Shown here piece after piece: positions 50,694-59,603 of a DNA stretch of 64,000 bases. A model generated the notes under the pieces. It saw only the letters and a list, made by a program, of their open reading frames with translations, ran no database searches and was not told the origin of the DNA. A program made the translations under genes and the position numbers. The stretch is from Flavobacteriales bacterium (GTDB taxonomy: Bacteria > Bacteroidota > Bacteroidia > UBA10329), in the NCBI GenBank assembly GCA_021741155.1, contig JAIOYP010000008.1:42571-106570 (forward strand), given 5' to 3'. The stretch's first letter is position 1; each line of letters starts with the position of its first letter.

Positions 50694-52289
50694 ATGAAAA
50701 AAGGTTTTTACTCTCTACTGTTATGCACCGCCATTGGTGCTCAGGTCAACGCACAATTTTCACCAACGCTCGACCTTTCGTTTGATAGCGATGGAATCGT
50801 TGTAAAGGATTTCGGTTCTCATGATAACCTTCAAGCGGTAGCTGTTCAGTCATCAGACAACAGCATTGTGTCGGTGGGTACAGCTATAGACAATGCCACA
50901 TTTGGTGGACGCTTGCTGGTTCAGCGAAATCTGGCTTCAGGAGCACTAGACCAGAGCTTTAATACTACTGGGTATCTGATTATCGAAGATTATCAAGAGT
51001 CGTATGCGTACGATGTAGAGATTCTTTCGTCAGGAAAAATTCTAGTTGCAGGTGCTGCGGCAAATGCTCAATACGAATTCTTTGCCCTTGTATTGAGACT
51101 TAACAGTGATGGAACGTTAGACCAAACCTTTGGCACTAACGGGACTACCCTTATTAACCTGGCTCCACGTAATGAGTTTGCGTATGCAATGGATATTCAG
51201 TCTGATGGAAAGATTGTTGTTGCTGGTTCGGCAGGAGATGCCATCGGTAAGGATATGCCTGCTGTTTATAGGTTGAATGAGGATGGCTCTATTGATGCTG
51301 GATTCGGAACAAATGGAATGAACGCCCTTCCAGTGCCTGAAATTGACAATGATTTTTCAAACGTTTCGGTTGATTCAGATGGAACAATTATAGCCAGTGG
51401 CCATTACTCTCAAGCCCTTACCTCGCAAGGCCAACAGAACTTTGATGTGTTGGTTGCAAAGTTTCTTTCTAACGGACAATTGGATGTCAATTTTGGAGGA
51501 ACGGGTCTTGTGACCACTCCGATTTCACCAGACCTTGCCGAAGAAGCATACGGAATGATTTTAACTGGTGGAGAGATTATAGTATGTGGTTATTCGCTTA
51601 GTGCCACTTATTTGTATCAATATTTTCTGATTCGATACAAAGGAAACGGAGACCTTGTAACCACATTTGGTAATAATGGAATTGTTCTTTCTGAGTTAAC
51701 AGACGGAAGCGTGGCGTATGATATGGCACTTGATGCTGATGGTCGTATTTTAATTACTGGGAATGTTGGTACGGGGTGGGAAGATTTGGATTTCTTCCTT
51801 GCTGCTTTTAACGAAACGGGTTCTTTGGATCTTACATTCGGAGATCAAGGCATCGTAAGAACAGACGTTATGGGTGATTTTGATGAAGCGTACGGGATAT
51901 TCGTTCAACCAGATAATACGATTGTGCTTGCGGGCAAAGGCGCCAATGGATCGAACAACGATGCAGTGGTTATGAGGTTTACCAGCGACATGGCAACAAG
52001 TATTGCTCAGGCAACGGAAGAGAATGAAGTGTCTGTTTATCCTAATCCTATACTGTCTGGTAACATGCTTAATCTTCAGTTAGCTAATCAGGCAGCAAAC
52101 CAAGTAAACCTCGATTTGATTGACAGTAACGGAAGAAGCGTGTATTCTTTGGTGCTTCAAAAAGCCCAGATTTCAACGCAGAGTATCGGAATCAATTTGC
52201 CAACTAATCTTGCCGCAGGCCTTTATGTGTTGAAAGTTGCTGTGGATAACGAACAGCCAACCGCCATCCGACTTACGGTTTCGCAGTAG
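50694..52289 (+). CDS. Delta-60 repeat protein with T9SS sorting domain
   Basis: Repeats LDQTFGTNGTTLINLAPRNEFAYAMDIQSDGKIVVAGSAG; tail VSVYPNPILSGNMLNLQL..GLYVLKVAVDNEQPTAIRLTVSQ. Confidence 0.88.
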   Translation: MKKGFYSLLLCTAIGAQVNAQFSPTLDLSFDSDGIVVKDFGSHDNLQAVAVQSSDNSIVSVGTAIDNATFGGRLLVQRNLASGALDQSFNTTGYLIIEDYQESYAYDVEILSSGKILVAGAAANAQYEFFALVLRLNSDGTLDQTFGTNGTTLINLAPRNEFAYAMDIQSDGKIVVAGSAGDAIGKDMPAVYRLNEDGSIDAGFGTNGMNALPVPEIDNDFSNVSVDSDGTIIASGHYSQALTSQGQQNFDVLVAKFLSNGQLDVNFGGTGLVTTPISPDLAEEAYGMILTGGEIIVCGYSLSATYLYQYFLIRYKGNGDLVTTFGNNGIVLSELTDGSVAYDMALDADGRILITGNVGTGWEDLDFFLAAFNETGSLDLTFGDQGIVRTDVMGDFDEAYGIFVQPDNTIVLAGKGANGSNNDAVVMRFTSDMATSIAQATEENEVSVYPNPILSGNMLNLQLANQAANQVNLDLIDSNGRSVYSLVLQKAQISTQSIGINLPTNLAAGLYVLKVAVDNEQPTAIRLTVSQ

Positions 52290-52322
52290 CGAGAAGAACG
52301 AATTAGAGGCTGTGGCTTGTGT

Positions 52323-52362
52323 ATGAATTCCGACAGGAATTCAATAAACAACCACGCTATCC
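52323..52362. repeat. 40-bp direct repeat, copy A
   Basis: ATGAATTCCGACAGGAATTCAATAAACAACCACGCTATCC; 39/40 identical to 53119-53158; contains TGAATTCC-GACA-GGAATTCA hairpin. Confidence 0.95.
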
Positions 52363-52407
52363 GTGATGTGGCAACCTTTACCGTGACATCAGCACTTCGC
52401 ATTCGCT

Positions 52408-52415
52408 TATATTTG
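52408..52415 (+). promoter_or_regulatory. -7 element TATATTTG
   Basis: 4 nt before GTG at 52420. Confidence 0.45.
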
Positions 52416-52419
52416 TGTT

Positions 52420-52725
52420 GTGCAAACGTTCAAAGACATCAGCACCAAACTAGCAGAAGCGCTACCAGCTCTGAAAAAGCGTTATTCCATTACATATTTG
52501 GCTTTGTTTGGGTCGGTGGTTCGGTCTGATTTTAATGCACAGACCAGCGATGTAGACATTCTCATCGATTTTGATGGCGAGATGGGATGGGAATTCTTCG
52601 ACCTTCAAAAAGAGCTAAAGGAACTGCTGGGTCATGAAGTGGACCTGGTATGCAGACAGGCACTAAAGCCACACTATTGGGAGGTTATTAAAAACGAGTT
52701 GGTCCATGTCGGTACGGCTGCCTAA
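52420..52725 (+). CDS. MNT-type nucleotidyltransferase (MntA-like antitoxin)
   Basis: YLALFGSVVRSDFNAQTSDVDILIDFDG, GHEVDLVCRQALKPHYWEVIKNELVHV. Confidence 0.88.
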   Translation: MQTFKDISTKLAEALPALKKRYSITYLALFGSVVRSDFNAQTSDVDILIDFDGEMGWEFFDLQKELKELLGHEVDLVCRQALKPHYWEVIKNELVHVGTAA

Positions 52726-53043
52726 GATTATTCTGCAAGACATGGTGGAGGCGGCCCAGAAAGTGCTGCTTTATACGGATGGTCTGAACTTTGAAAGTTT
52801 CGTTAGTGATGGCAGAACGCGCGATGCCGTATACCACAATCTGATTGTTCTTGGCGAAGCGGCAGGACGAATGCCAGAGGCATATGTTCATGTCCACGAT
52901 GAAATACCATGGCAGAAGATGGTCTCAACCAGGAACGCCTGGTACATGGGTATGATGTGATTGATAATCGAATAGTTTGGAAGATTGTGACGGACATATT
53001 GCCCGATTTGCTTGTGCAGTTGAAGCTTCTATCGAAGCCATAG
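52706..53043 (+). pseudogene. HepT-like (HEPN) toxin, frameshifted at RX4H
   Basis: Frame 1 ends ..IPWQKMVSTRNAWYMGMM*; the other frame continues LVHGYDVIDNRIVWKIVTDILPDLLVQLKLLSKP*. Confidence 0.82.
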
Positions 53044-53118
53044 ACCAATGGTCTCACATTTTTTAGTGAACAATAATCTTGAGGCGGATTGCCATTTGCT
53101 AGGCAATTACCTCAATGC

Positions 53119-53158
53119 ATGAATTCCGACAGGAATTCAATAAACCACCACGCTATCC
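53119..53158. repeat. 40-bp direct repeat, copy B (3' end of the lipoprotein gene)
   Basis: ATGAATTCCGACAGGAATTCAATAAACCACCACGCTATCC. Confidence 0.95.
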
Positions 53159-53901
53159 AAATAAGCGGAATCGCTAGTGAGCTGAACAAGTCCAAGCCCT
53201 TGCATATAATACGAGCTTGAGCCTGTCCCACTTGTGTAGGAGACAACTTTGAGGAGGTCTGAATAGGAGCAGCCATTTTGGGAGCTCAAACTAGCTGAAA
53301 CACTTTCAATGACGATTGAATCTGTTCCAGCCGTTGTCCATTGCATTCCAACCGTTGGGTTTGAAGGCAGATAAACCTCTTCAGAGCTCAGCGTGTTGTT
53401 CCATTTGAAGGTCTGTCCGCTTTCTTCTCGATAGTAATCGTGAATGGTTCCGAAAGCGCCCGTGGTAATCATGTGAGAATAGAACTCCCCATTGCCCATC
53501 TGCGTTTCTTCCGTTATTTCTAGCTGAAACCACTGGCTGGCAGGCATTCTATAAATCCAATAACTGTTAATGGAGAGCGGAAAATACGAGCTTCCTCCAG
53601 TTCCGGTGCAAATGAAATTCGGGTTGAGAACCGTGGTATCCGTTATGCACGCATTGCACGGCCCGCCACAGTCAATACCTGTTTCTCCCTGATTTTGCAA
53701 ACCATCAAAACAAGTTCCGTTGGTGGTGTCGCATGGCACGCATGGTCCACCGCAGTCTTCTTGCTCCTCGTTCTGATTTTTCTTGCCATCGTAGCAGGTT
53801 TCTTCGCAGGAAGAAAGCCCCGAAATCACGAAGATGGAAACCACCATCAGGCTCACTAAATCAATAATTCTATGCGGCCTAGCGGTTTTTTCGTTTTTCA
53901 T
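53137..53901 (-). CDS. Cys-rich hypothetical lipoprotein
   Basis: MKNEKTARPHRIIDLVSLMVVSIFVISGLSSCEETCYDGKKNQNEEQEDCGGPCVPC..CFDGLQNQGETGIDCGGPCNAC; start overlaps upstream stop as TAATG. Confidence 0.75.
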   Translation of the reverse strand: MKNEKTARPHRIIDLVSLMVVSIFVISGLSSCEETCYDGKKNQNEEQEDCGGPCVPCDTTNGTCFDGLQNQGETGIDCGGPCNACITDTTVLNPNFICTGTGGSSYFPLSINSYWIYRMPASQWFQLEITEETQMGNGEFYSHMITTGAFGTIHDYYREESGQTFKWNNTLSSEEVYLPSNPTVGMQWTTAGTDSIVIESVSASLSSQNGCSYSDLLKVVSYTSGTGSSSYYMQGLGLVQLTSDSAYLDSVVVY

Positions 53902-54767
53902 TACATAAATAGGACGTTTCCTATCGTGTAAAGGTTGGCTACAGGATTTACACACATCGTTGCAATCTGAGCATCGTTGTTAATCACCTTTTCGTGGTCT
54001 GCACCCAACACAAAACCAGATACGCTTATTTCGCTGTCATCCGTAAGAATCACAATCAAATCTGCATTAACCTGAGAAGCATATTTGATGCAATTTTTGG
54101 CAAGACCACCGCTTTTTCCAGAGTGTTCTATAGAGAATTTCACCCCATTTTTCTTGAACATGTTTTCTGCCCAAGCGATGTTTGCATTGCGTGCATTGAT
54201 TAGAAATTCATCATCCTCGTAGCTTGCAAATAGCTTCACTTCAGAGTCGAAGTGCTTCGCCATTGAGATGGAATGAATAACCTTTTGTTTGGTTTCTCGG
54301 CTCGAATCAATTGGAAAAACCATGGTCTTGTAACCGTGTTTTGCAAGATTTTTCTTCTGAACAATAATGACCGGAACAGGAGAAGAAGTTATAACCTTCA
54401 CCGCCCAGGCTCCTGTAATGTGTTGCATTCCGATTACACCATGCGTTCCCATCACTAACAGGCGAGCTCCAATCTCTTCTGCTACTTCGCCAATAGTTGA
54501 GAAAATAGACCCTTCACGCAGATGCGAAGCAGCCTTCACTCCATATTTAGCTTTAATGTCGGCTACCTGAGCATCCATTTTGGCGTTCAAGTCATCTAAA
54601 GATTCACCCGCTTTTTTCAGCTTCGTTTTCGTATCGCTATTTACAATGTGTAACAGGCGAATTTCATCTCCAGAAACAGCAGCCAACGTTGCTGCGTGAT
54701 TGATAGCAGTATCTGCCGCTTTAGAAAAGTCGGTTGGTACAAGAATGATTGGTTTTTTCTCAGCCAT
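53901..54767 (-). CDS. Universal stress protein (tandem UspA)
   Basis: ILVPTDFSKAADTAINHAATLA, LLVMGTHGVIGMQHITGAWAVKVI..PVPVIIV. Confidence 0.93.
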   Translation of the reverse strand: MAEKKPIILVPTDFSKAADTAINHAATLAAVSGDEIRLLHIVNSDTKTKLKKAGESLDDLNAKMDAQVADIKAKYGVKAASHLREGSIFSTIGEVAEEIGARLLVMGTHGVIGMQHITGAWAVKVITSSPVPVIIVQKKNLAKHGYKTMVFPIDSSRETKQKVIHSISMAKHFDSEVKLFASYEDDEFLINARNANIAWAENMFKKNGVKFSIEHSGKSGGLAKNCIKYASQVNADLIVILTDDSEISVSGFVLGADHEKVINNDAQIATMCVNPVANLYTIGNVLFM

Positions 54768-54827
54768 TTTGGTTCAATTGTTTTTAGGGGTGCTAAAATA
54801 GATTATTTGAGTTCGCGGAAGGATAAA

Positions 54828-55418
54828 CTAGCCATCATAGCCGCTTACAATTTTCCTTATTTCGTCAAGATGCTTTTGTTTTTCGGGTTGGCGGAAGGTT
54901 TTTCCGTAAGCCGTGTGGTATACGTGTTGCGAGAGAAAGCTTAACTGAATTCTATTCCAAGCCTCAATTTCTGCAAGGATTCCAAGATGTTTCAATTCCT
55001 TAAAAAGATTGGACCCGATAGGTTCAAAATCATCTCTTCCGAGGTAATCAAGATCGGCATCGCAAAGAATTTCTTCCAAATGATTTTTTGGCGATTGCGG
55101 AACCTTGGTTGCCATAATCATCTCACAAACATGATTGATAGCGTTAGTGTCAAATCCAAAACCAGGAAGAATGTCTTTAGCAAACTCACATCCTTGATTC
55201 TCATGGTCTTGGTGTCCGTTCAGAAAACCGCAATCATGAAAAGCGGCAGCAACCAGTAACAGATTCTGCTCATCTTCAGAAACATTTTCCGATTTGCCAA
55301 TTCGCTCCACGGCCTCCAACACATCTAACGTGTGGTGATGCCCGTGATAGTAAAGGTGTGCTGGAAGGTCAGCTTCCATCTGTTTTAAAATGTGTTCAAT
55401 CGCGCCTGCGTAATCCAT
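54828..55418 (-). CDS. HD-domain phosphohydrolase
   Basis: HLYYHGHHHTLDVLEAVERIG, AAAFHDCGFL, ILCDADLDYLG. Confidence 0.85.
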   Translation of the reverse strand: MDYAGAIEHILKQMEADLPAHLYYHGHHHTLDVLEAVERIGKSENVSEDEQNLLLVAAAFHDCGFLNGHQDHENQGCEFAKDILPGFGFDTNAINHVCEMIMATKVPQSPKNHLEEILCDADLDYLGRDDFEPIGSNLFKELKHLGILAEIEAWNRIQLSFLSQHVYHTAYGKTFRQPEKQKHLDEIRKIVSGYDG

Positions 55419-55504
55419 TCCACGTTTCTAGCTAGCAAATAAGCATTTTTTGATGGAACTTCCATAAAATGGAGTCATCAATCCATCAACTTTAGACATA
55501 ATTA

Positions 55505-56350
55505 TCATTGATTGAGATGAAGTTGCAACCAGTCTAAGACTTCATTATCAATCTGGTTCTTGTAAATGTTGTTCGGTCCGTAAACGTTATGAGTCCCTTG
55601 CGCTGGTATTGTGGTATCTGCCACAACGCCATTGGCAATTAATGTGTCAAACATGGCAATTCCCTGCTCTTTTGGAACCAAATCATCCATTCCGCCATAC
55701 AAGAAAAGCGTTGGGCAGTTTGACGAATGGAACAGCGGACTAGCCTCAGCATAAAGTGCAGAATCTTCTTCAAACGTGGCTCCCAAGAGTTGCTCTATCG
55801 AGTACATCAGGTTGTAATGGTTGATGTATTGATGGAAAAGAGAATTGGTCAAATCGGTTGGGCCAACGTTTGAGATGACTGTTTTCACTCGGTTATTCGA
55901 ATCAAAGGCGTGGCCATAAAGCAACGCAAGATGACCTCCAGCGCTAAATCCCATCAGCGCATATCGTTCTGAATTTACATTCCATTCGGTAGCATGAGAC
56001 GAAAGGTGATTCAGCGCATTATCCACATCTTCCATTTGCTTGTGATAATCGCCACAGGCATAACGGTAATTCATACTTGCAACAGCATAACCAGCTTCGA
56101 GCAACGAGTTACGAATGTCTTTCAATTCCGCACCGCCTTTGTCTCCAGCAACCCACGCACCACCATGAATTAGAAGAATTATTTCAGTTGAGGTGTCGCG
56201 TTCTTCAGGAAGAAAAACATCAATCTTATTGCGCTGGTGCGAGCCATAACTTTGATTCTGAAGAGCCTCAGTTCCTTTCGGAAACGGAAGAATGCATCCT
56301 GTAAACAGAAGAACCACTAGTAGAGGAACGGCAATTTTCGAAGTAAACAT
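55505..56350 (-). CDS. Alpha/beta hydrolase lipoprotein
   Basis: LLFTGCILPFPKG; IILLIHGGAWVAGDKGG, ALMGFSAGGHLALLYGH. Confidence 0.88.
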   Translation of the reverse strand: MFTSKIAVPLLVVLLFTGCILPFPKGTEALQNQSYGSHQRNKIDVFLPEERDTSTEIILLIHGGAWVAGDKGGAELKDIRNSLLEAGYAVASMNYRYACGDYHKQMEDVDNALNHLSSHATEWNVNSERYALMGFSAGGHLALLYGHAFDSNNRVKTVISNVGPTDLTNSLFHQYINHYNLMYSIEQLLGATFEEDSALYAEASPLFHSSNCPTLFLYGGMDDLVPKEQGIAMFDTLIANGVVADTTIPAQGTHNVYGPNNIYKNQIDNEVLDWLQLHLNQ

Positions 56351-56358
56351 CCTTAAAA

Positions 56359-57126
56359 TTAGAAAGGAGTAACACCAATTCCAACTGAGATTGGAGTGGC
56401 TTCGGTTCCTCTTCCATTCTGGAAAAGTGGAGTTAACGAGTAGAAGAAATTCAAGTAGTAGTTGGCATAGCCGACCCGTGCCGTTAGCCCATATCTGAAC
56501 TTGGTGAGATTGGGAATGTCGTAGGTTTTAATCTTATCTCGGAAGTTGATTCCCTGGTAGAAAAGGTCTTCGTCTGTCTTTGTTTTGGTATGACTTTGAA
56601 CCAGCCAGCCCAGTTTAAACCCAACGGAAGCAGCAATTCGCTTCCCGTTTTTGTGCGGTTTTGAACGGAACCGAAGTTCAAAAGGAAGATCAATGAAATT
56701 GGTTGAGATTTTATTGACGTTGATCTTCTTTCCGTCAAAAAAGTCTGTGTCCAATTTGGTGTATGTCGAACCAGATGTGAGCGGGTATTCAATTGGAAAA
56801 CCTTCCATGTGAATATTGTGCGAGTTGAACCCAACACCACCCGCAATGCTGAACAGACTTTTCGCAATTACGTAATCGTAAACCACGGCAACATCCACAC
56901 CTCTTGAGGAAAACCATTTTGAGCTGATGGTTGATGGCGTTCCAATCCAACCATCAAAATTGAGGTTGATGAGAACCATTTCCTTACGAGGCGGCTTGCG
57001 CTTTTTCTTGGGCTTTGTATCAGCCACGGTTTCGGTAGAAACCTCTTGCGCAAGGCAAAACCCAGACATCAGCACCAAAAGAAAAATCGTGTAAAACCTA
57101 CGCATCAATCGTAAATGAAGGGGCAA
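56359..57126 (-). CDS. Outer-membrane beta-barrel-like protein
   Basis: Signal peptide, aromatic alternating strands, C-terminal phenylalanine. Confidence 0.65.
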   Translation of the reverse strand: MPLHLRLMRRFYTIFLLVLMSGFCLAQEVSTETVADTKPKKKRKPPRKEMVLINLNFDGWIGTPSTISSKWFSSRGVDVAVVYDYVIAKSLFSIAGGVGFNSHNIHMEGFPIEYPLTSGSTYTKLDTDFFDGKKINVNKISTNFIDLPFELRFRSKPHKNGKRIAASVGFKLGWLVQSHTKTKTDEDLFYQGINFRDKIKTYDIPNLTKFRYGLTARVGYANYYLNFFYSLTPLFQNGRGTEATPISVGIGVTPF

Positions 57127-57220
57127 ATATAGGTGAAGGGTTATTGGGTTATTTGTTATTAGGTCAGATATCTAGGGCAACCAAGTCTTATTACTAAATA
57201 TATCGAAAAACATACTTTTT

Positions 57221-57298
57221 GCCACAGATACACTGATTTTCACGGATTTTTTCACAGACAATCAGTGTTCTTTCTGTGAAAATCAGTGTATCTGTGGC
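57221..57298. repeat. 23-bp perfect inverted repeat
   Basis: GCCACAGATACACTGATTTTCAC (57221-57243)/GTGAAAATCAGTGTATCTGTGGC (57276-57298). Confidence 0.92.
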
Positions 57299-57351
57299 TA
57301 TTTCATGTCAATTATTTAAGACCCGATTACCCTAGCCAGATAACCAATAAC

Positions 57352-59118
57352 TCAATAACCTAATAATTCAGACTCATTAGGATTCCACTCCAACTCCATG
57401 TTCCAGTTGGCGCGCACTTCAGAATCTTTCTGAATAATCTTGATGGGTTCGGGCTGACGTTTTTGCAAATAGCGGCCGCTGTCCCACGTTCCGTTTCCGT
57501 TCAAATCTCTAACCACTTGAACGTGGTATTTTCCTGGATCAAGCCGACCGAAAAGAACGACTCCTTTATCCGTAACTGATTTTCGCTCCAGAACCACATT
57601 CGAAAAGTTCAAAAGCTCAACCACAACCTGCGTTTTTGGAGCTTCGGTAATCTTCAAACTCAGCTCGCCAAAAGCTTCTTTGTCAATTCCAACAAACGAA
57701 GTTTCTAGTGTATCATTCCATAATTGATAGAGATCGGTGAAGGCACTGTCAAGCACCAACAGCCGATAGTTCTTGCCTTTTTTCCAAGCGTAAGTGATGT
57801 CGAATGTGCGAAGCGCGGGATCGGTAGAATTGATGTCATACTTCACCCGAACCGAATCTTCGTAGAGCTTAATTCTAGACAAATCCATTCCTGTAACCGG
57901 ATGATTCCATATCAAAGAAAGTGGCGTTTCAGGCTTTGGAGAACGACCTTTTGGCGGATTGAATGTTCCTTTAAGTGTAAACTTCTCCTTGGTTTTTTTC
58001 ATACTTCGCTTTCCTCCCGAACCAGACGAAACCTCCAGTTCACCCGTTCGTTCTTTCATGGTCAGTTCAACCGTGTCTTTCTCCGCTTTTCCCACATCAA
58101 GAAGCAGCCTCAACGTATCCGGAACTTCATCAGTAGTCCAAACGGTGATGGTGTCTCCGGTGCTGCTGTAATCTTTCAGCATCCATTCCTTCTTGTAGTA
58201 GCCGCCTTTCATCTGAATGTTGAGGTTCTCTACGGGACGATTATACACGAACACCAGCTTTCCGAAATATTCGCAATAGCTTTTCTTCAAAAACTGAGAC
58301 GTGTCGGCTTCCACAAAAAGCTGCATTTCATAGCTTGGAATTGGTGTGCCACCCATTCGTTTTAGTGGACTGTCTGTTTCCGTAGCAAGCGAATCAACTG
58401 CGGTGGAGTCTGAAGCTGTTGTATCAGGAATAACTGCCACCAATGGTGCATAAGGCAGAATAAGCGAATCGAGAAACCCAATCTTCTCTTCTCGCACATC
58501 GAATCTGTAATTGGCATTTTCATCCTTCAGCGCAAAAATCTTGTACGGTTGATTTCCCACGTGTTTGATGAGGAAGGAGCCGTCTTCCAATGAGCGTGTG
58601 AAATAATCGGGAATCGTATCAATTGGCAACGAATCACTATCGTTTTTGTAAAGCATTACAAGTGCATCCTTCTCGGCTTCGCCCGTGATGGCATCCACTA
58701 ATTTCCCTTTCACTTGCATGCTGTCCAAGTGTGCGCCCGTGCTGAAAACATAGGTGTAATTCTCCAGCACATTCGCTTCATTGTTGTCGGCAATGGCTTT
58801 TCCAAAATTGATGGTGTAGGTTGTATTCGGAGAAAGTGCCTGCTCAAATTTCACCACCAACGATTTCTGTTTCAACTGATACGAAGGCGACTTCATCATC
58901 GGTGGCGAAATGACTACTTGTTCAGCTGGCGATTTCAATTGAATGAACTCATCAAACGAAATGACGATTTGCTTTGAATCGAAATCTGTGGAAAGATTGG
59001 CTGGCGTTTCTGAGAGGATTTTCGGAGGCGTTTCATCCTTCGGGCCGCCAGTTGGAGCCACTTGTTGGGCACAGCCGAAAAATATGAGGATTGAAACGTA
59101 AAGCAGCGCCTTTCTCAT
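57352..59118 (-). CDS. Ig-like (Big_5) domain lipoprotein
   Basis: LIFFGCAQQVAPTGGPKDETPPKILSETPANLSTDFDSKQIVISFDEFIQL. Confidence 0.85.
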   Translation of the reverse strand: MRKALLYVSILIFFGCAQQVAPTGGPKDETPPKILSETPANLSTDFDSKQIVISFDEFIQLKSPAEQVVISPPMMKSPSYQLKQKSLVVKFEQALSPNTTYTINFGKAIADNNEANVLENYTYVFSTGAHLDSMQVKGKLVDAITGEAEKDALVMLYKNDSDSLPIDTIPDYFTRSLEDGSFLIKHVGNQPYKIFALKDENANYRFDVREEKIGFLDSLILPYAPLVAVIPDTTASDSTAVDSLATETDSPLKRMGGTPIPSYEMQLFVEADTSQFLKKSYCEYFGKLVFVYNRPVENLNIQMKGGYYKKEWMLKDYSSTGDTITVWTTDEVPDTLRLLLDVGKAEKDTVELTMKERTGELEVSSGSGGKRSMKKTKEKFTLKGTFNPPKGRSPKPETPLSLIWNHPVTGMDLSRIKLYEDSVRVKYDINSTDPALRTFDITYAWKKGKNYRLLVLDSAFTDLYQLWNDTLETSFVGIDKEAFGELSLKITEAPKTQVVVELLNFSNVVLERKSVTDKGVVLFGRLDPGKYHVQVVRDLNGNGTWDSGRYLQKRQPEPIKIIQKDSEVRANWNMELEWNPNESELLGY

Positions 59119-59603
59119 CCGAAACAGGGCGTTAGTAGCGTTGCAATTTTCTCCAAACCGTCTTTGTCATCTGCATCAAAATCATTCAAAACGTGACTAT
59201 CTACATCCAAAATTGCAATCACTTTTTCATTTGAAATAAATGGAATCACAATTTCAGAACGTGATGCCGAACTGCATGCAATGTGTCCGGGAAACGCATC
59301 CACATTTGGGACAATGATGGTCTGTTTTTCTTTCCAAGAAGTGCCGCAAACGCCTTTCCCGAAACCGATTCGTGTGCAAGCAACATCGCCTTGAAATGGT
59401 CCAAGAACCAATTCATCGCCATCAACCAAATAGAACCCAACCCAGAAAAACCCAAAGGTTTGTCGCAACGCTGCAGCCACATTGGCCAAGTTGGCAATCA
59501 ATGACGGTTCGCCCTCGATTAACGCACCAATCTGCGGAAGCAGCAGTTCGTACTTCTCTTTTTTGGAGATGTTGGTTTGTATGTTGAGTTCTTCTGCCAT
59601 CAA
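59115..59603 (-). CDS. GAF-domain free methionine-(R)-sulfoxide reductase
   Basis: FGFFWVGFYLVDGDELVLGPFQGDVACTRIGFGKGVCGTSW, FPGHIACSSASRSEIVIPF. Confidence 0.9.
   Translation of the reverse strand: MMAEELNIQTNISKKEKYELLLPQIGALIEGEPSLIANLANVAAALRQTFGFFWVGFYLVDGDELVLGPFQGDVACTRIGFGKGVCGTSWKEKQTIIVPNVDAFPGHIACSSASRSEIVIPFISNEKVIAILDVDSHVLNDFDADDKDGLEKIATLLTPCFG

Noticed and set aside
52317-52529. 70-aa forward ORF
   Set aside because: Runs through the 40-bp repeat and out of frame over mntA.
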